From JBDTVS01 sp040007095 (lineage in GTDB: Bacteria; Acidobacteriota; Vicinamibacteria; Vicinamibacterales; CAVVIG01), in NCBI GenBank assembly GCA_040007095.1, contig JBDTVS010000161.1:1-23299 (forward strand): a stretch of DNA of 23,299 bases, written 5' to 3'. Below, piece after piece: positions 7,081 through 15,777 of the stretch (position 1 is its first letter; each line of letters opens with the position of its first letter). The notes beneath the pieces are model-generated. The model did no database searches, had not been told where the DNA came from, and saw only the letters and a list, made by a program, of their open reading frames with translations. A program made the translations under genes and the position numbers.

Positions 7081-8050
7081 CTAGAATCTGATTGTCACGC
7101 CGACACGCCGCAGTCGTGGATTCAGAATCGTCGTGACGTTTCCCAGTGCCGGTCCGAACGTGTTGATCTGCGCCAGGACCGCATTGGCATTCAGCATGTT
7201 GAACAGCGACAACTCCGGGCGGACGTCGACACCGGACTGCCTGAACGACTTCGACAGCGTGACGTTCCAGCTGGTTCACGCGATCCAGGTACGTGCTGCC
7301 CGGTTCGTTCAGGCGGACGTTCACACTCGTTTGCGTGAGCGACGGCAGAATCGATCTCACCACGGCGTAGGTAGTGCTCTGCTCGGCGCCAGGCTGGCTC
7401 TGGAAGTTCGCGCCAATGTGGATGTCGTAGGGCAGGACGTAGGTGCCCGCCAGTTTGAACTGTGTCCGCAGCGGCACGTCGGACGATGACTGATCGCAGA
7501 AGCGAAGGCTGTTCGGATCCTCGACCTGGCACGTCGACGACAGCGTTCGGCCGATCGATACCCCGCCGAGCAGGGTCAGATTTTGAGCCCGGTAGTTCAG
7601 CGACACATCGACGCCTTTGTACCACGTGGTGTTCGTCGACGAGTTGGCGTCGAGCTCGTTGATGAGCCCGAGTTTTCCCGGCGCGAGATTATACACGGGC
7701 AGCGGCTGGCCCCCTCCACGTGGGTCGGGGACGGAAAGGAGCGTGTAGTCGACCGGAATGTCGAGCGCGAGGTTCGTCGTCCAGATGGTGTTGTAGAACC
7801 GACGGTAGTCATAACTCACCGTCAGCCCAAACCTGGGGAAGAGCTGATGCTGGATGCCGAGGTCGGCGACCACCTGGTACGGTCTGCTGATATTCGGATC
7901 GGGGTTCTGATTACGACGGACGCCGAAATTCGTGTTGCTCGTGGGCCCGATTTCGTTTTCCTGCCCGATATCGTCGCCGTTCAAATCCGTCCACGTCCTC
8001 TGGTCCACTGCCACCAGACTCGGGCCGTAAGTCATCGCGAACCCGGACGT
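7081..8050 (-). pseudogene. Truncated Oar-like TonB-dependent receptor
   Basis: This is the last third of an outer-membrane receptor barrel, closely matching the intact receptor at 9669-12509 (for example GPTSNTNFGVRRNQNPDPNI, YNTIWTTNLALDIPVDYTL, NLAPGKLGLINELDANSSTN). It begins near GFAMTYGPSL, about two thirds into the family length, with a stop codon just upstream, so signal peptide, plug and most of the barrel are missing. Near 7265 one extra base shifts the frame after DRVNQLE; the original end is still readable in another frame (NVTTILNPRLRRVGVTIRF, TAG 7083-7081). Synonymous differences from the intact copy are abundant, so the duplication is old. It cannot form a receptor. Confidence 0.85.
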
Positions 8051-8267
8051 TCAAATGTCGGTTTGTGCGGGAACGGATTTCGTAGACGCCGTGCGGCCTG
8101 GACGATAGCGAATCCGATTGATGTGGTCAATACCCAGAAGTGGTAGATCGAAGGTGGGGGGGCGTGGTGTCGAAGACGTGGTCCGGCGTTCTGCTCCATC
8201 TTGGGTCGCCGCCCCGTCCTCTTTTTGCCCTGACAACGGGCTATACTCCAGCGCCGGAGGGTGCCGG

Positions 8268-8456
8268 ATGGATCGGCGATTTCTCGGTTTGTTGATGGCG
8301 TCCACATTCTTGGCGGCACTGGTCCTGTCGGCGCGCGAGAGCCGGCCGTGGACGTTGAAGCATCTGCCTCTCGACGAGTACGCCTGCCACGAGGGCAATT
8401 GCGGCCTCGCGAATATCCTCAGGGGCGCACGAGTCGAAGAGAGGACGGCGCAATAA
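8268..8456 (+). CDS. Mini-protein: signal peptide plus secreted-family tail
   Basis: A 62-residue ORF with GGAGG 7 bases before ATG 8268. Residues 1-22 (MDRRFLGLLMASTFLAALVL, SA) form a clean signal peptide. Residues 24-62 (RPWTLKHLPLDEYACHEGNC, then GLANILRGARVEERTAQ) match the C-terminal end of the family represented in full at 14756-15742 (YEYACHEGNYGLGFILGAAR). The roughly 270-residue body of the family is absent, so this looks like a large in-frame internal deletion that kept both ends. It stops one base before the GTG of the MBL hydrolase gene, so the two are probably co-transcribed. A TATACT box at 8242-8247 could be its -10. Function unknown; it may be a residue of decay. Confidence 0.6.
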   Translation: MDRRFLGLLMASTFLAALVLSARESRPWTLKHLPLDEYACHEGNCGLANILRGARVEERTAQ

Positions 8457-8457
8457 C

Positions 8458-9453
8458 GTGCGCCCGTACCACCCACTTGGGCGTGGGATATTGCCACGGA
8501 CAATCAAGGCAGCCGTCGCCCTGGCGACCGCCATCGTGGCAGGTCTGCTGTCCATCCAGGCGGCGGCGCAGGGCGGCGGCCGTGGGCAGGGACCGAAGGT
8601 CGCGAGGATCGAGCAGGTGCGTGGCAACCTGTACTGGATCACCGAAGGGACTGGCGGGCCGGGCGCGAGCAACCTCGCCGTGCTGGTGACCGACAACGGC
8701 GTCATCCTCGTGGACACGAAGAACCCGGGCTGGGGACCGGCGACCACACGGCTAATCGGCACAGTCACCGACCGGCTGGTGACAACCATCATCAACACGC
8801 ACACGCACGGCGATCACACCGGCAGCAATACGGAATTCCCGGCCAGCACTGAATTCATCGTGCACGAGAATACGCGCGCGAACCTCGCCAAGGATGTCTG
8901 TGATCGGCTCGCGAATTGTGGATTCCTCTCGGGCGCGAAGGCGGGCTACCTGCCCAGGAAAACGTTCAAGGAACGGATGACCGTCGGCCGCGGGCGGAAT
9001 CGGGTGGAACTCTTCAACTTTGGCCCCGCGCACACCAATGGAGACGCCATCGTTGTCTTTCCAGCGGCCCGGACGGCACACTTCGCCGATTTGTTCGCGC
9101 GCAAGTCGCTGCCGAACATCATGCCGACCGACGGCGGATCAATCCTCGGCCATCTGTATACGCTCGATCGGGCGCTCGCGACCATCAAGAACGTCGACAC
9201 CGTGATCACGGGCCATGGCACGGCACTGCTGACGTGGAGAGACTTCGAGGAATTCGTGCGCATGAACCACGAATTCGTGACCGCAGCGCAGGACGGCCTC
9301 AAAGCCGGCAAGAAGGTGGACGACGTGGCCGCGGACATTGCGACGATGCTCGCTCGGCACTATCCGGGCTATACCATCGCGCCGGCGAAGGTGAAGGAGA
9401 ACGTCGCGCTCGTATACGAGGACATCTACCGTTCGGGTCACTATGTGCAATGA
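8458..9453 (+). CDS. Exported MBL-fold metallo-hydrolase
   Basis: A 331-residue metallo-beta-lactamase-fold protein. Signal peptide about residues 15-38 (IKAAVALATAIVAGLLSIQA, AAQ). Metal ligands are visible in order: HTHGDH at 115-120 (His115, His117, Asp119, His120), His192 in GPAHTNGDA, Asp211 in HFADLF, and His253 in TGHG, a complete binuclear-metal site. This fits class B-like hydrolases that act on lactams, lactones or other esters in the periplasm; the substrate is not predictable. The GTG start at 8458 lies one base after the mini-gene stop; an AGGA lies about 12 bases upstream, so the start is a choice of convenience. A run of 215 bases separates it from the receptor gene. Confidence 0.88.
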   Translation: MRPYHPLGRGILPRTIKAAVALATAIVAGLLSIQAAAQGGGRGQGPKVARIEQVRGNLYWITEGTGGPGASNLAVLVTDNGVILVDTKNPGWGPATTRLIGTVTDRLVTTIINTHTHGDHTGSNTEFPASTEFIVHENTRANLAKDVCDRLANCGFLSGAKAGYLPRKTFKERMTVGRGRNRVELFNFGPAHTNGDAIVVFPAARTAHFADLFARKSLPNIMPTDGGSILGHLYTLDRALATIKNVDTVITGHGTALLTWRDFEEFVRMNHEFVTAAQDGLKAGKKVDDVAADIATMLARHYPGYTIAPAKVKENVALVYEDIYRSGHYVQ

Positions 9454-9557
9454 CACACACGTGCAAGGGCGGAAGCGGACCAAACGCAAGGCGACGCTCC
9501 GTGACGTGTAAGGTTTCCAGAACTGGGTAACCCGTTTGAGTGAGATCCGCTTCTGTG

Positions 9558-9586
9558 TTGACTTTGATCTAACTCGTCGGGAGAAT
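9558..9586 (+). promoter_or_regulatory. Putative sigma70-type promoter of the receptor gene
   Basis: TTGACT (9558-9563) and GAGAAT (9581-9586) are spaced by 17 bases, five and four matches to the consensus respectively. It lies 82 bases upstream of the receptor ATG (9669) in the only sizeable gap on this strand (9454-9668), which otherwise holds nothing recognisable. Prediction by eye only. Confidence 0.4.
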
Positions 9587-9668
9587 GTGCTGAGAATTTC
9601 CCGCCTTTGATAGATCACTGAGTCACCGATGGCGTCACCGGCTGGTGCTGCCGGCAGGAGCGACACTC

Positions 9669-12509
9669 ATGAAGAGAGCGACCGTAGTCCTGGGAGTCGT
9701 CTTGCTGGTGTTTACACTCACTGAACGCGTCGCGCGGGCGCAGAGCGCGATTGCGGGCGTCGTCAAGGACTCGAGCGGCGCCCTGCTGCCGGGTGTGACG
9801 GTGGAGGCGAGCAGCCCGGCCCTGATCGAGAAGGTAAAGACAGCGGTCACCAACGAAGCGGGCCAGTATCGCGTTGTCGACCTGCGTCCTGGAACCTACG
9901 ACGTCTCGTTCACGCTGACGGGCTTCAGCACGGTCGTCCGCGCGGGCATCCTGCTCGAGGCGAATTTCACGGCGCCGCTCAACGTGGAACTGCGCGTCGG
10001 CACGGTCTCGGAAAGCGTGACCGTCACCGGCACCAGCCCGGTCGTCGACGTGCAGACGAGCCAGCGGCGGCAGGTGGTCTCGCAGGAGATGCTCGAGTCG
10101 ATTCCGACCGGCCGCAATTTCGTCCTGATGGCCGGGACGACGCCAGCGGTGACGACCGGTGCGTTCGACGTCGGCGGGTCGAGCACGATGTGGAGCGGCG
10201 GCAGCCTGCTCGTGCACGGGTCGGTGGCGTCGGATTCGCGCACGCTCATCGACGGGATGGTCGTGGACTCGATGTTCGGCAACGGCCAGTGCTCGTGCGT
10301 GTACGACAATGAAGCCCAGACGCAGGAGATGGCCGTCCAGGTCTCCGGCGGCGCCGCGGAGCATCAACTGTCCGGCGTGCTCGTCAACCGGATTCCGAAG
10401 TACGGCGGCAACAAGTTCACCGGCGAAGGGCTGCTGCTGTTCTCGAACAGCCGCATGCAGGGAGACAACGTCGACGACGCGCTGCGGGGGCGCGGGATCA
10501 CGACCCCGGCGCGGCTGGGGCGTCAATACGACGTGAACTACAGCATGGGCGGCCCGATTCTCAGGGACAAGCTGTGGTTCTTCGCCTCGGGACGCAACTG
10601 GGCCTACAACAACTACGTCGCCAACGTGTTCAACGCGGACGGCTCGCAAGCGGTGAACGACAACTCGCTGAAGGCATTTCCAGCCCGGTTGACGTGGCAG
10701 ATGTCGAACCGGAACCGGCTGACGGGGCTCATCGACCTCACGAACAAGATCGCCGGTCACTTCCAGATCACCTCGGCGGTGACTCCCGAGGCCACGGTGC
10801 GACAGGACCAGCCGGGCGAGAAAATCGCCCAGCTCAAATGGACGTCGACGCTGACGCCGCGGCTGCTGTTCGAGGTCGGCACCAGCCGGACGCAGCACAA
10901 CGTCCGGTATGTCTATCAACCCGAGATCACCGTCGGCACCTGCCATACGGCGTTCGCCCTCTGCCCATCCGGGACGGGCTACGGCAGCATTCCCCACCAG
11001 GACACGCTGCTTGGCACCACCACGGTTGCTCCCCTTGGCGGCACCGGCGCGGGCGCCGGGCCGAACGAACGGCCCGCGATGTCGCAAGTGATCAACGCAT
11101 CTCTGTCGTACGTCTCCGGCGCCCATGCGTTCAAGGTCGGATTCCAGGATCGTTTCGGCTGGCTGGAAGACATCCGCCAGGGGGTGAACGCCGATCTCAA
11201 CCAGCTCTATCGCAGCGGCGTGCCCTTCGCCGTGCAGGTGCTGAACACGCCCAGCTACAGCCGCGGTGACGTCAACGCCGACATGGGGATCTTCGTCCAG
11301 GACATCTGGACCATGAAGCGACTGACGCTGAGCCCCGGGTTGCGGTGGGATCATTTCAACTCCTCGCTGCCCGAACAGGTCGCGGCGGCGGGCCGCTTCG
11401 TGCCCGAGCGCCGGTTCGCGCCCTTGCCTGACGCGCCGAACTGGAACAACGTGGTCCCGCGCCTCGGCGCCTCGTACGACGTGTCGGGCCGCGGCAAGAC
11501 GGCGATCAAGGGGAACATCGGGCTCTATGTGCAATCGCAGGGCACCGGCTTTGCGATGACCTACAGCCCGAGTCTGGCCGCCGTGGATCAGCGAACCTGG
11601 ACCGATACCAACCGCGACGACATCGCGCAGGAAAGCGAGATCGGCCCGACCAGCAACCTCAACTTCGGCCTGCGCCGCAACCAGAACCCGGCTCCGGATA
11701 TCAGCCGTCCCTATCAGCTGGTCGGCGACATCGGCATCCAGCACGAGCTGTTCCCCGGCTTCGGACTCGCGGTCAGCTACGACCGGCGGAATTTCTATAA
11801 CACCATCTGGACCACGAACCTGGCGTTGAACCTGCCGGTCGACTACACGTTGGTGTCGGTGGCCGATCCCCGGGGCAATGGTCAAACGCTGCCGGTCTAC
11901 AACCTGGCGCCGGGCAAGCTGGGCTTGATCAACGAGCTCGACTCGAACTCCTCGACCAATACGACGTGGTACCAGGGCGTGGACGTGACAATCAATTACC
12001 GCTGGTCCTCCGGCACGCTGCTCGGCGGCACCTCCACCGGGCGGACGCTGTCGCGCACGTGTGAGCAGGAAGATCCGAACAACTGGCGCTTCTGCGATCA
12101 GTCTCAGTACGACGTCCCGCTGCTGACACAATTCAAGCTCGCGGGCACCTACAACCTGCCCTATGGCGTCCGCCTGGGCGCGAACTTCCAGAGCCAGCCG
12201 GGCACCGAGCGGATCATCAACTACTCGGTGGTGCGCGCGATTCTGCCGACGCTGACGCAAACGAGCGTCAACGTCCGCGTGAACGAGCCGGGCAGCACCT
12301 ACAACGACCGCGTCAATCAGCTGGACGTCACGCTGTCGAAGTCCTTCAGGAGCCGCGGCGTGGATGTGCGCCCCGAACTGTCGCTGTTCAACATGACGAA
12401 CGCGAACCCGGTGCTGGTGCAGATCAACACCTTTGGACCTTCGCTCGGCAACGTCACCACCATTCTCAATCCGAGGGTGCTGAGGATTGGCGTGAACGTG
12501 AAATTCTAG
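9669..12509 (+). CDS. Oar-like TonB-dependent outer-membrane receptor
   Basis: A 946-residue outer-membrane protein. Signal peptide 1-25 (ends RVARAQ). Residues 26-118 form a CarboxypepD/CnaB-like beta domain (GVVKDSSGALLPGVTVEASS, LRPGTYDVSFTLTGF). A plug-like domain follows at about 120-260 (VVSQEMLESIPTGRNFVLMA, SRTLIDGMVVDSMF). The remainder is a beta-barrel ending in RIGVNVKF, with the terminal Phe typical of BAM substrates. This is the architecture of Oar/SusC-like receptors abundant in acidobacteria, which import large substrates using TonB energy. Start: ATG 9669 has GGAG about 9 bases upstream; ATG 9645 lacks one. An unusual CSC motif sits in the plug (GNGQCSCVYDNE). It is flanked upstream by the MBL hydrolase and downstream by the creatininase/CMD genes on the same strand. 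Ligand unknown. Confidence 0.92.
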   Translation: MKRATVVLGVVLLVFTLTERVARAQSAIAGVVKDSSGALLPGVTVEASSPALIEKVKTAVTNEAGQYRVVDLRPGTYDVSFTLTGFSTVVRAGILLEANFTAPLNVELRVGTVSESVTVTGTSPVVDVQTSQRRQVVSQEMLESIPTGRNFVLMAGTTPAVTTGAFDVGGSSTMWSGGSLLVHGSVASDSRTLIDGMVVDSMFGNGQCSCVYDNEAQTQEMAVQVSGGAAEHQLSGVLVNRIPKYGGNKFTGEGLLLFSNSRMQGDNVDDALRGRGITTPARLGRQYDVNYSMGGPILRDKLWFFASGRNWAYNNYVANVFNADGSQAVNDNSLKAFPARLTWQMSNRNRLTGLIDLTNKIAGHFQITSAVTPEATVRQDQPGEKIAQLKWTSTLTPRLLFEVGTSRTQHNVRYVYQPEITVGTCHTAFALCPSGTGYGSIPHQDTLLGTTTVAPLGGTGAGAGPNERPAMSQVINASLSYVSGAHAFKVGFQDRFGWLEDIRQGVNADLNQLYRSGVPFAVQVLNTPSYSRGDVNADMGIFVQDIWTMKRLTLSPGLRWDHFNSSLPEQVAAAGRFVPERRFAPLPDAPNWNNVVPRLGASYDVSGRGKTAIKGNIGLYVQSQGTGFAMTYSPSLAAVDQRTWTDTNRDDIAQESEIGPTSNLNFGLRRNQNPAPDISRPYQLVGDIGIQHELFPGFGLAVSYDRRNFYNTIWTTNLALNLPVDYTLVSVADPRGNGQTLPVYNLAPGKLGLINELDSNSSTNTTWYQGVDVTINYRWSSGTLLGGTSTGRTLSRTCEQEDPNNWRFCDQSQYDVPLLTQFKLAGTYNLPYGVRLGANFQSQPGTERIINYSVVRAILPTLTQTSVNVRVNEPGSTYNDRVNQLDVTLSKSFRSRGVDVRPELSLFNMTNANPVLVQINTFGPSLGNVTTILNPRVLRIGVNVKF

Positions 12510-12528
12510 CGGGGCTCCGGCCCCCGCT
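12508..12528 (+). terminator. GC hairpin at the receptor stop codon
   Basis: AGCGGGG (12508-12514) pairs with CCCCGCT (12522-12528) over a 7-base loop, beginning inside the stop codon of the receptor gene. There is no T-run after it, so it may only protect or pause the transcript rather than terminate it. Confidence 0.35.
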
Positions 12529-12567
12529 GAGGCCTCGGCCCGCTAGTTCACTTGCGAGCCCGAAATG

Positions 12568-12581
12568 TGACCGTTCGGTCA
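12568..12581. promoter_or_regulatory. Perfect palindrome, possible TetR-type operator
   Basis: TGACCG-TT-CGGTCA is a perfect inverted repeat in the 152-base gap between the receptor (ends 12509) and the creatininase/CMD fusion gene (starts 12662). A related half-site (TTTTGACCGG) follows near 12600-12610. The size and GACCGnnCGGTC form are like TetR-family operators. No TetR gene is present in the window, so the regulator is unknown. Confidence 0.4.
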
Positions 12582-12661
12582 AGCTTCGGGTTCTCAACCG
12601 TTTTGACCGGAAGTCGGCCGCGCGGGAGCGCGTGGGACCGAACAGCGTGGAGGGCAGGGCG

Positions 12662-14026
12662 ATGAGACGTGTCGCGCTCGTGATGATGTGGGTGTTGCTG
12701 AGCGCCGCCGTCTCAGCCCAGTCGCCGACACGGTCGTCTTCTCCCTCGGTGTGGCTCGAGGAGCACACGCCGGCGGAGCTCGCGGCGGCCGTCGCGTCAG
12801 GAAAGACGACGTTGATTTATTCCGACGGCAGCTCGCTCGCGGTGGCCAATCACGTCGAGGTGGCGCGCTATGTCGCGCGGCGGGTGGCCGAGGAGCTCGG
12901 GAATGCGTTGGTGCTCCCCATCGTGCCGGATCCGACAGCGGGGGCTCCACCGGCCGCGGGCCGCCAGGCGGATAGCGCGTACAACGTCATCGTCAAGGCG
13001 ATCTCGAGCGCCGCATTCAAGTACGTCTTCGTGATCGGCGACGAGGGCGCCGGGCCGAGCGACACCACGCTCCAGACGCTCGCGACCCGTCTAGACGCCG
13101 ATCTCAAATCGAAGGGGATCCAGGCGTTCTACGTGACGGCGCACGAAACCAGGCCGGGGCAGCAGGGCTTGACGTTCAACGGCGACTACCTCCGGCGGTG
13201 GGCCGGGCGAACGGTGCCGCCCGAGCGCCGCAAACCGGTCGAAGATGCCGCGGAGCTCCTCTATGTCGACCCGTCACATAAGTTTCTCAACCCGTCGACG
13301 ATCGCGGTGTCGGATCGCAGCGTGGTAAAGCCCGCGCTCGGCCGCCTGCTGGTCGAAGAACGCGTCAGCTCAATCCTCAATCAGGTGCGCACGCTGTCTC
13401 CGAGCCAGGTGCGCCCGCCGTCGTCGCTCGTCAACCCGCGCAATCGGCTGACCGCCATCCCCGAAGACAAAGTCACGGAAGCACTGCGCAGTGCGCTCGC
13501 CGAGTACCGCGACGTGCGTCCCGACGGGCTGGGCGGCGACCGCGGCGGCGCCGTGGGAAACGGCGGCCCGAGCCTGTGGTCGGTCTACGTGCACCTTCCT
13601 GAAATCCTTGGGCCGATTCGAGCGCTCCACGAGCAGGCGCACGTGAACCCGCGGATCAGCCAGAAGCTGGTCCACCTCGTGATCCTCATCAATGCCCGCT
13701 ATTGGACCAACGACATCTGGTCCGCTCACGACGAAGACGTGATCAAGGAGGGGTTGGGCGCGGACACGGTGAAGGCGCTCGCCGAGGGCCGCCATCCGGA
13801 TCATATGGCGGAAGACGAGTCGATCATCTACGACTTCTGTACCGAGCTGCTCGAGAACAGGCGCGTGAGCGACGCCACCTACGCGCGGGCGGTCGCCAGG
13901 TTCGGCGAGGAAGGCGTCGTGCAGACCGCCGTCATCCAGGGGCTCTACAGCTACATGTCGATGGCGGTGAACATGGCGTACCCGGAGTCGGCCGACCACG
14001 GCCGGCTCCTGCCCTTTGTGCAGTGA
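12662..14026 (+). CDS. Creatininase-like pseudoenzyme fused to CMD-like domain
   Basis: A 454-residue exported protein (signal peptide 1-20, ends VSAQ). Residues 30-235 follow the creatininase fold: VWLEEHTPAELAAAVASGKT, VARRVAEELGNALVLPIV, FKYVFVIGDEGAG and AAELLYVDP. The metal-binding loop is missing: relatives read GGTEQNGPHMALGKH, here SDGSSLAVANH, and the later GDHGGG is GDEGAG, so the zinc ligands are largely gone. Residues 300-445 are a carboxymuconolactone-decarboxylase (CMD)-like helical domain (KLVHLVILINARYWTNDIW, IIYDFCTELLENRRVSDATY). This domain is clearly paralogous to the next gene. GGAGG lies 8 bases before ATG 12662. No CxxC is present, so AhpD-type redox activity is unlikely. 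The function of the fusion is unknown. Confidence 0.75.
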   Translation: MRRVALVMMWVLLSAAVSAQSPTRSSSPSVWLEEHTPAELAAAVASGKTTLIYSDGSSLAVANHVEVARYVARRVAEELGNALVLPIVPDPTAGAPPAAGRQADSAYNVIVKAISSAAFKYVFVIGDEGAGPSDTTLQTLATRLDADLKSKGIQAFYVTAHETRPGQQGLTFNGDYLRRWAGRTVPPERRKPVEDAAELLYVDPSHKFLNPSTIAVSDRSVVKPALGRLLVEERVSSILNQVRTLSPSQVRPPSSLVNPRNRLTAIPEDKVTEALRSALAEYRDVRPDGLGGDRGGAVGNGGPSLWSVYVHLPEILGPIRALHEQAHVNPRISQKLVHLVILINARYWTNDIWSAHDEDVIKEGLGADTVKALAEGRHPDHMAEDESIIYDFCTELLENRRVSDATYARAVARFGEEGVVQTAVIQGLYSYMSMAVNMAYPESADHGRLLPFVQ

Positions 14027-14046
14027 CAGAGACCATGAGGAAGCCG

Positions 14047-14700
14047 ATGACTACGACACGAGGACTGCTCGCGATTGTTGTGACGCTCACGGCGTGGCTC
14101 GCACCTGCCCGGATGGGAAGCGCCCAGGAGCGGCTGGGCCCTATTGCGCCGGAGCAGATGACCAAGGCCCAGAAGGAAGCGGTCGAGGCGTTTACGAAGG
14201 TCCGCCGCAACGGCCCCTTCGGCTTCTGGTGGGGCTATCTGCGCGTGCCCGAAGTGATGATGCCATTTCTCGAAATTCAAACCCACGTGCACGGCGTGAT
14301 GGAAACCGAGAAAGGGGCGCTCGGCGAGAAGCTGACCCACTTCGCGATCCTGATTGCGGCGCGGGAATGGACCCAGAACGTCATCTGGAATCTTCACGAC
14401 AAGAACGCGGAGAAATCCGGGCTGAAGCCGGAGACGATGGGCGCGCTCGCGGCCGGCCGGCGGCCGCCGCACATGTCGGACGACGAGGCGCTGGTTTACG
14501 ACTTCTGCATCGAACTGCAGCACAACCGCAGCGTCACCGACGAAACCTACGCGCGCATGGTGAAGCGTTTCGGCGAGCGCGGCGTCGCCGAGGCGACGCT
14601 GATTCAAGGCGAGTACACGATCATGTCGATGTTCATGAACGTGGCGCGGACGCCGCTCGACGCCAACGTCAAGCCGCCGCTCAAGCCGTTTCCGCGGTAG
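14047..14700 (+). CDS. Exported carboxymuconolactone decarboxylase-like protein
   Basis: A 217-residue protein with a signal peptide (about 1-27, ends MGSAQ) and a CMD/AhpD-like all-helical domain at about 60-200: EKLTHFAILIAAREWTQNVI, WNLHDKNAEKSGL, DEALVYDFCIELQHNRSV and TDETYARMVKRFGERGV. His117 and Glu107 occupy the conserved active-site helices; the thiol pair CxxC of AhpD is absent, so it resembles decarboxylase-type members. GAGGA is 5 bases before ATG 14047; an earlier ATG at 14035 is possible. The gene follows the fusion gene by 20 bases and shares its C-terminal domain, pointing to tandem duplication. Export of a CMD protein is notable because characterised CMDs act in the cytoplasm. 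Confidence 0.85.
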   Translation: MTTTRGLLAIVVTLTAWLAPARMGSAQERLGPIAPEQMTKAQKEAVEAFTKVRRNGPFGFWWGYLRVPEVMMPFLEIQTHVHGVMETEKGALGEKLTHFAILIAAREWTQNVIWNLHDKNAEKSGLKPETMGALAAGRRPPHMSDDEALVYDFCIELQHNRSVTDETYARMVKRFGERGVAEATLIQGEYTIMSMFMNVARTPLDANVKPPLKPFPR

Positions 14701-14755
14701 CGGCGCGGCCATGAGCGGCCAGGCATCGAAATCGGGCAGGCACGTGGCAACCCCG

Positions 14756-15742
14756 TTACTTTGGCGATTGCGGACCGGACGCCGCCGCGTTCTCCTGAGC
14801 CCGTGCGGCACCGAGGATGAACCCGAGACCGTAGTTCCCCTCATGGCACGCGTACTCGTAGATCGGACCGTCCCACTTGCGCATGACCAGCTCGCCCGAC
14901 CACGGACGGGTCCACATCGTCGGGTCTTCGACGGTGAAGCGGTAGAGGATCGTCTGCGCGTCGAGTCGCGTGAATCGCTCGACGACGTGCAAGTTCCGAG
15001 TCGCGATGATGTCCTGGCGCCCCATCGAGGTGGGCGCTCTGAAATTCGTGGTGTCGGTGAAATTCGTCGTATCGACGACGAGCGTGGCGCCCTCCCAGCG
15101 TCCGCGGGAATCGCCTCCCAGCTGACGCAGGCTGGCTGGCAAATGGGGTCTGCCGTCGAACGGAATCAGGCGCGTGCCATGGATCATTTCGTGACGAATG
15201 GCGACGAACTCGCGCCCTTGCAGGATTTGCAGGTTGGCGTTGTAGTTCGCCCCGAGCATCGGCGGCCCTTCGTTGCCGCGCGAGATGCAGCGCTCGCCGA
15301 GCGCACGGCTTTCGGCGTTGTCGGTCGTACTGCGCCGGATTGCCGCGACACGCTGCTGACCGGCAGGCGTCAGCGTGGGCAGTTTGCCGTCCGCCGGGTC
15401 GTAGACGATCGACGTGCGCTGCCGCGTGACGCCTTTGTCGTAGCTTTCGTTCTGCCAGATGGCGTTGTCGTAGTGAATGTCGTCTTTCGGCTGGCTGTTC
15501 TCTTCCAGCGTCTTTTTCGCTTCAAACGCCGCCGCCTCGGCGTCCGACAGGAATTCTTTGCCGGCAAACTCCGCCGGCCGCTCGAGCGGCGTGAACGTGG
15601 CGTTGGTCCAGTATCCCTGCAGGTCGGGTTGGCCGTCCGACGTGCGGGTCGCGGTCCACGATTTTGTCTGACCGTCGAGTGCCGTGGACAGGACGGCGGT
15701 CAACGCGATCACGGAGAAGGCGCCGAAGAGTCGAAGCGACAT
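14756..15742 (-). CDS. Conserved secreted protein of unknown function
   Basis: A 328-residue exported protein with GGGAGG 5-6 bases before ATG 15742 (this decides against the longer frame from 15799). Signal peptide about 1-25 (MSLRLFGAFSVIALTAVLST, ALDGQ). The mature part has DGQPDLQGYWTNATFTPLER, an acidic helical region, DPADGKLPTLTPAGQQR, a central RWEGATLVVDTTNFTD, VERFTRLDAQTILYRFTVED and the terminal IYEYACHEGNYGLGFIL. These blocks define a large family of secreted acidobacterial proteins that I know only as uncharacterised. The beta-rich character suggests a binding or lipocalin-like fold, but that is a guess. A 62-residue relic of the same family lies at 8268-8456. Its start is 35 bases from the divergent DUF1592 gene start. 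Confidence 0.8.
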   Translation of the reverse strand: MSLRLFGAFSVIALTAVLSTALDGQTKSWTATRTSDGQPDLQGYWTNATFTPLERPAEFAGKEFLSDAEAAAFEAKKTLEENSQPKDDIHYDNAIWQNESYDKGVTRQRTSIVYDPADGKLPTLTPAGQQRVAAIRRSTTDNAESRALGERCISRGNEGPPMLGANYNANLQILQGREFVAIRHEMIHGTRLIPFDGRPHLPASLRQLGGDSRGRWEGATLVVDTTNFTDTTNFRAPTSMGRQDIIATRNLHVVERFTRLDAQTILYRFTVEDPTMWTRPWSGELVMRKWDGPIYEYACHEGNYGLGFILGAARAQENAAASGPQSPK

Positions 15743-15777
15743 GTGACCTCCCTGTCGCACAACCAGTGAGCGACTCG

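Noticed and set aside
9615..12260. 881-residue open frame on the minus strand, fully opposite the TonB receptor
   Set aside because: Arg/His/Val-rich composition with no domain-like blocks; the plus strand encodes an unmistakable receptor. Long antisense frames are common in high-GC DNA.
7081..12509. Recent duplication or active inversion between the two receptor copies
   Set aside because: The copies differ at many silent positions, so they are too diverged for recent duplication or efficient recombination.
14711..15769. 352-residue plus-strand frame opposite the secreted unknown protein
   Set aside because: No ribosome-binding site or motif; the minus-strand gene has a strong site and a signal peptide.
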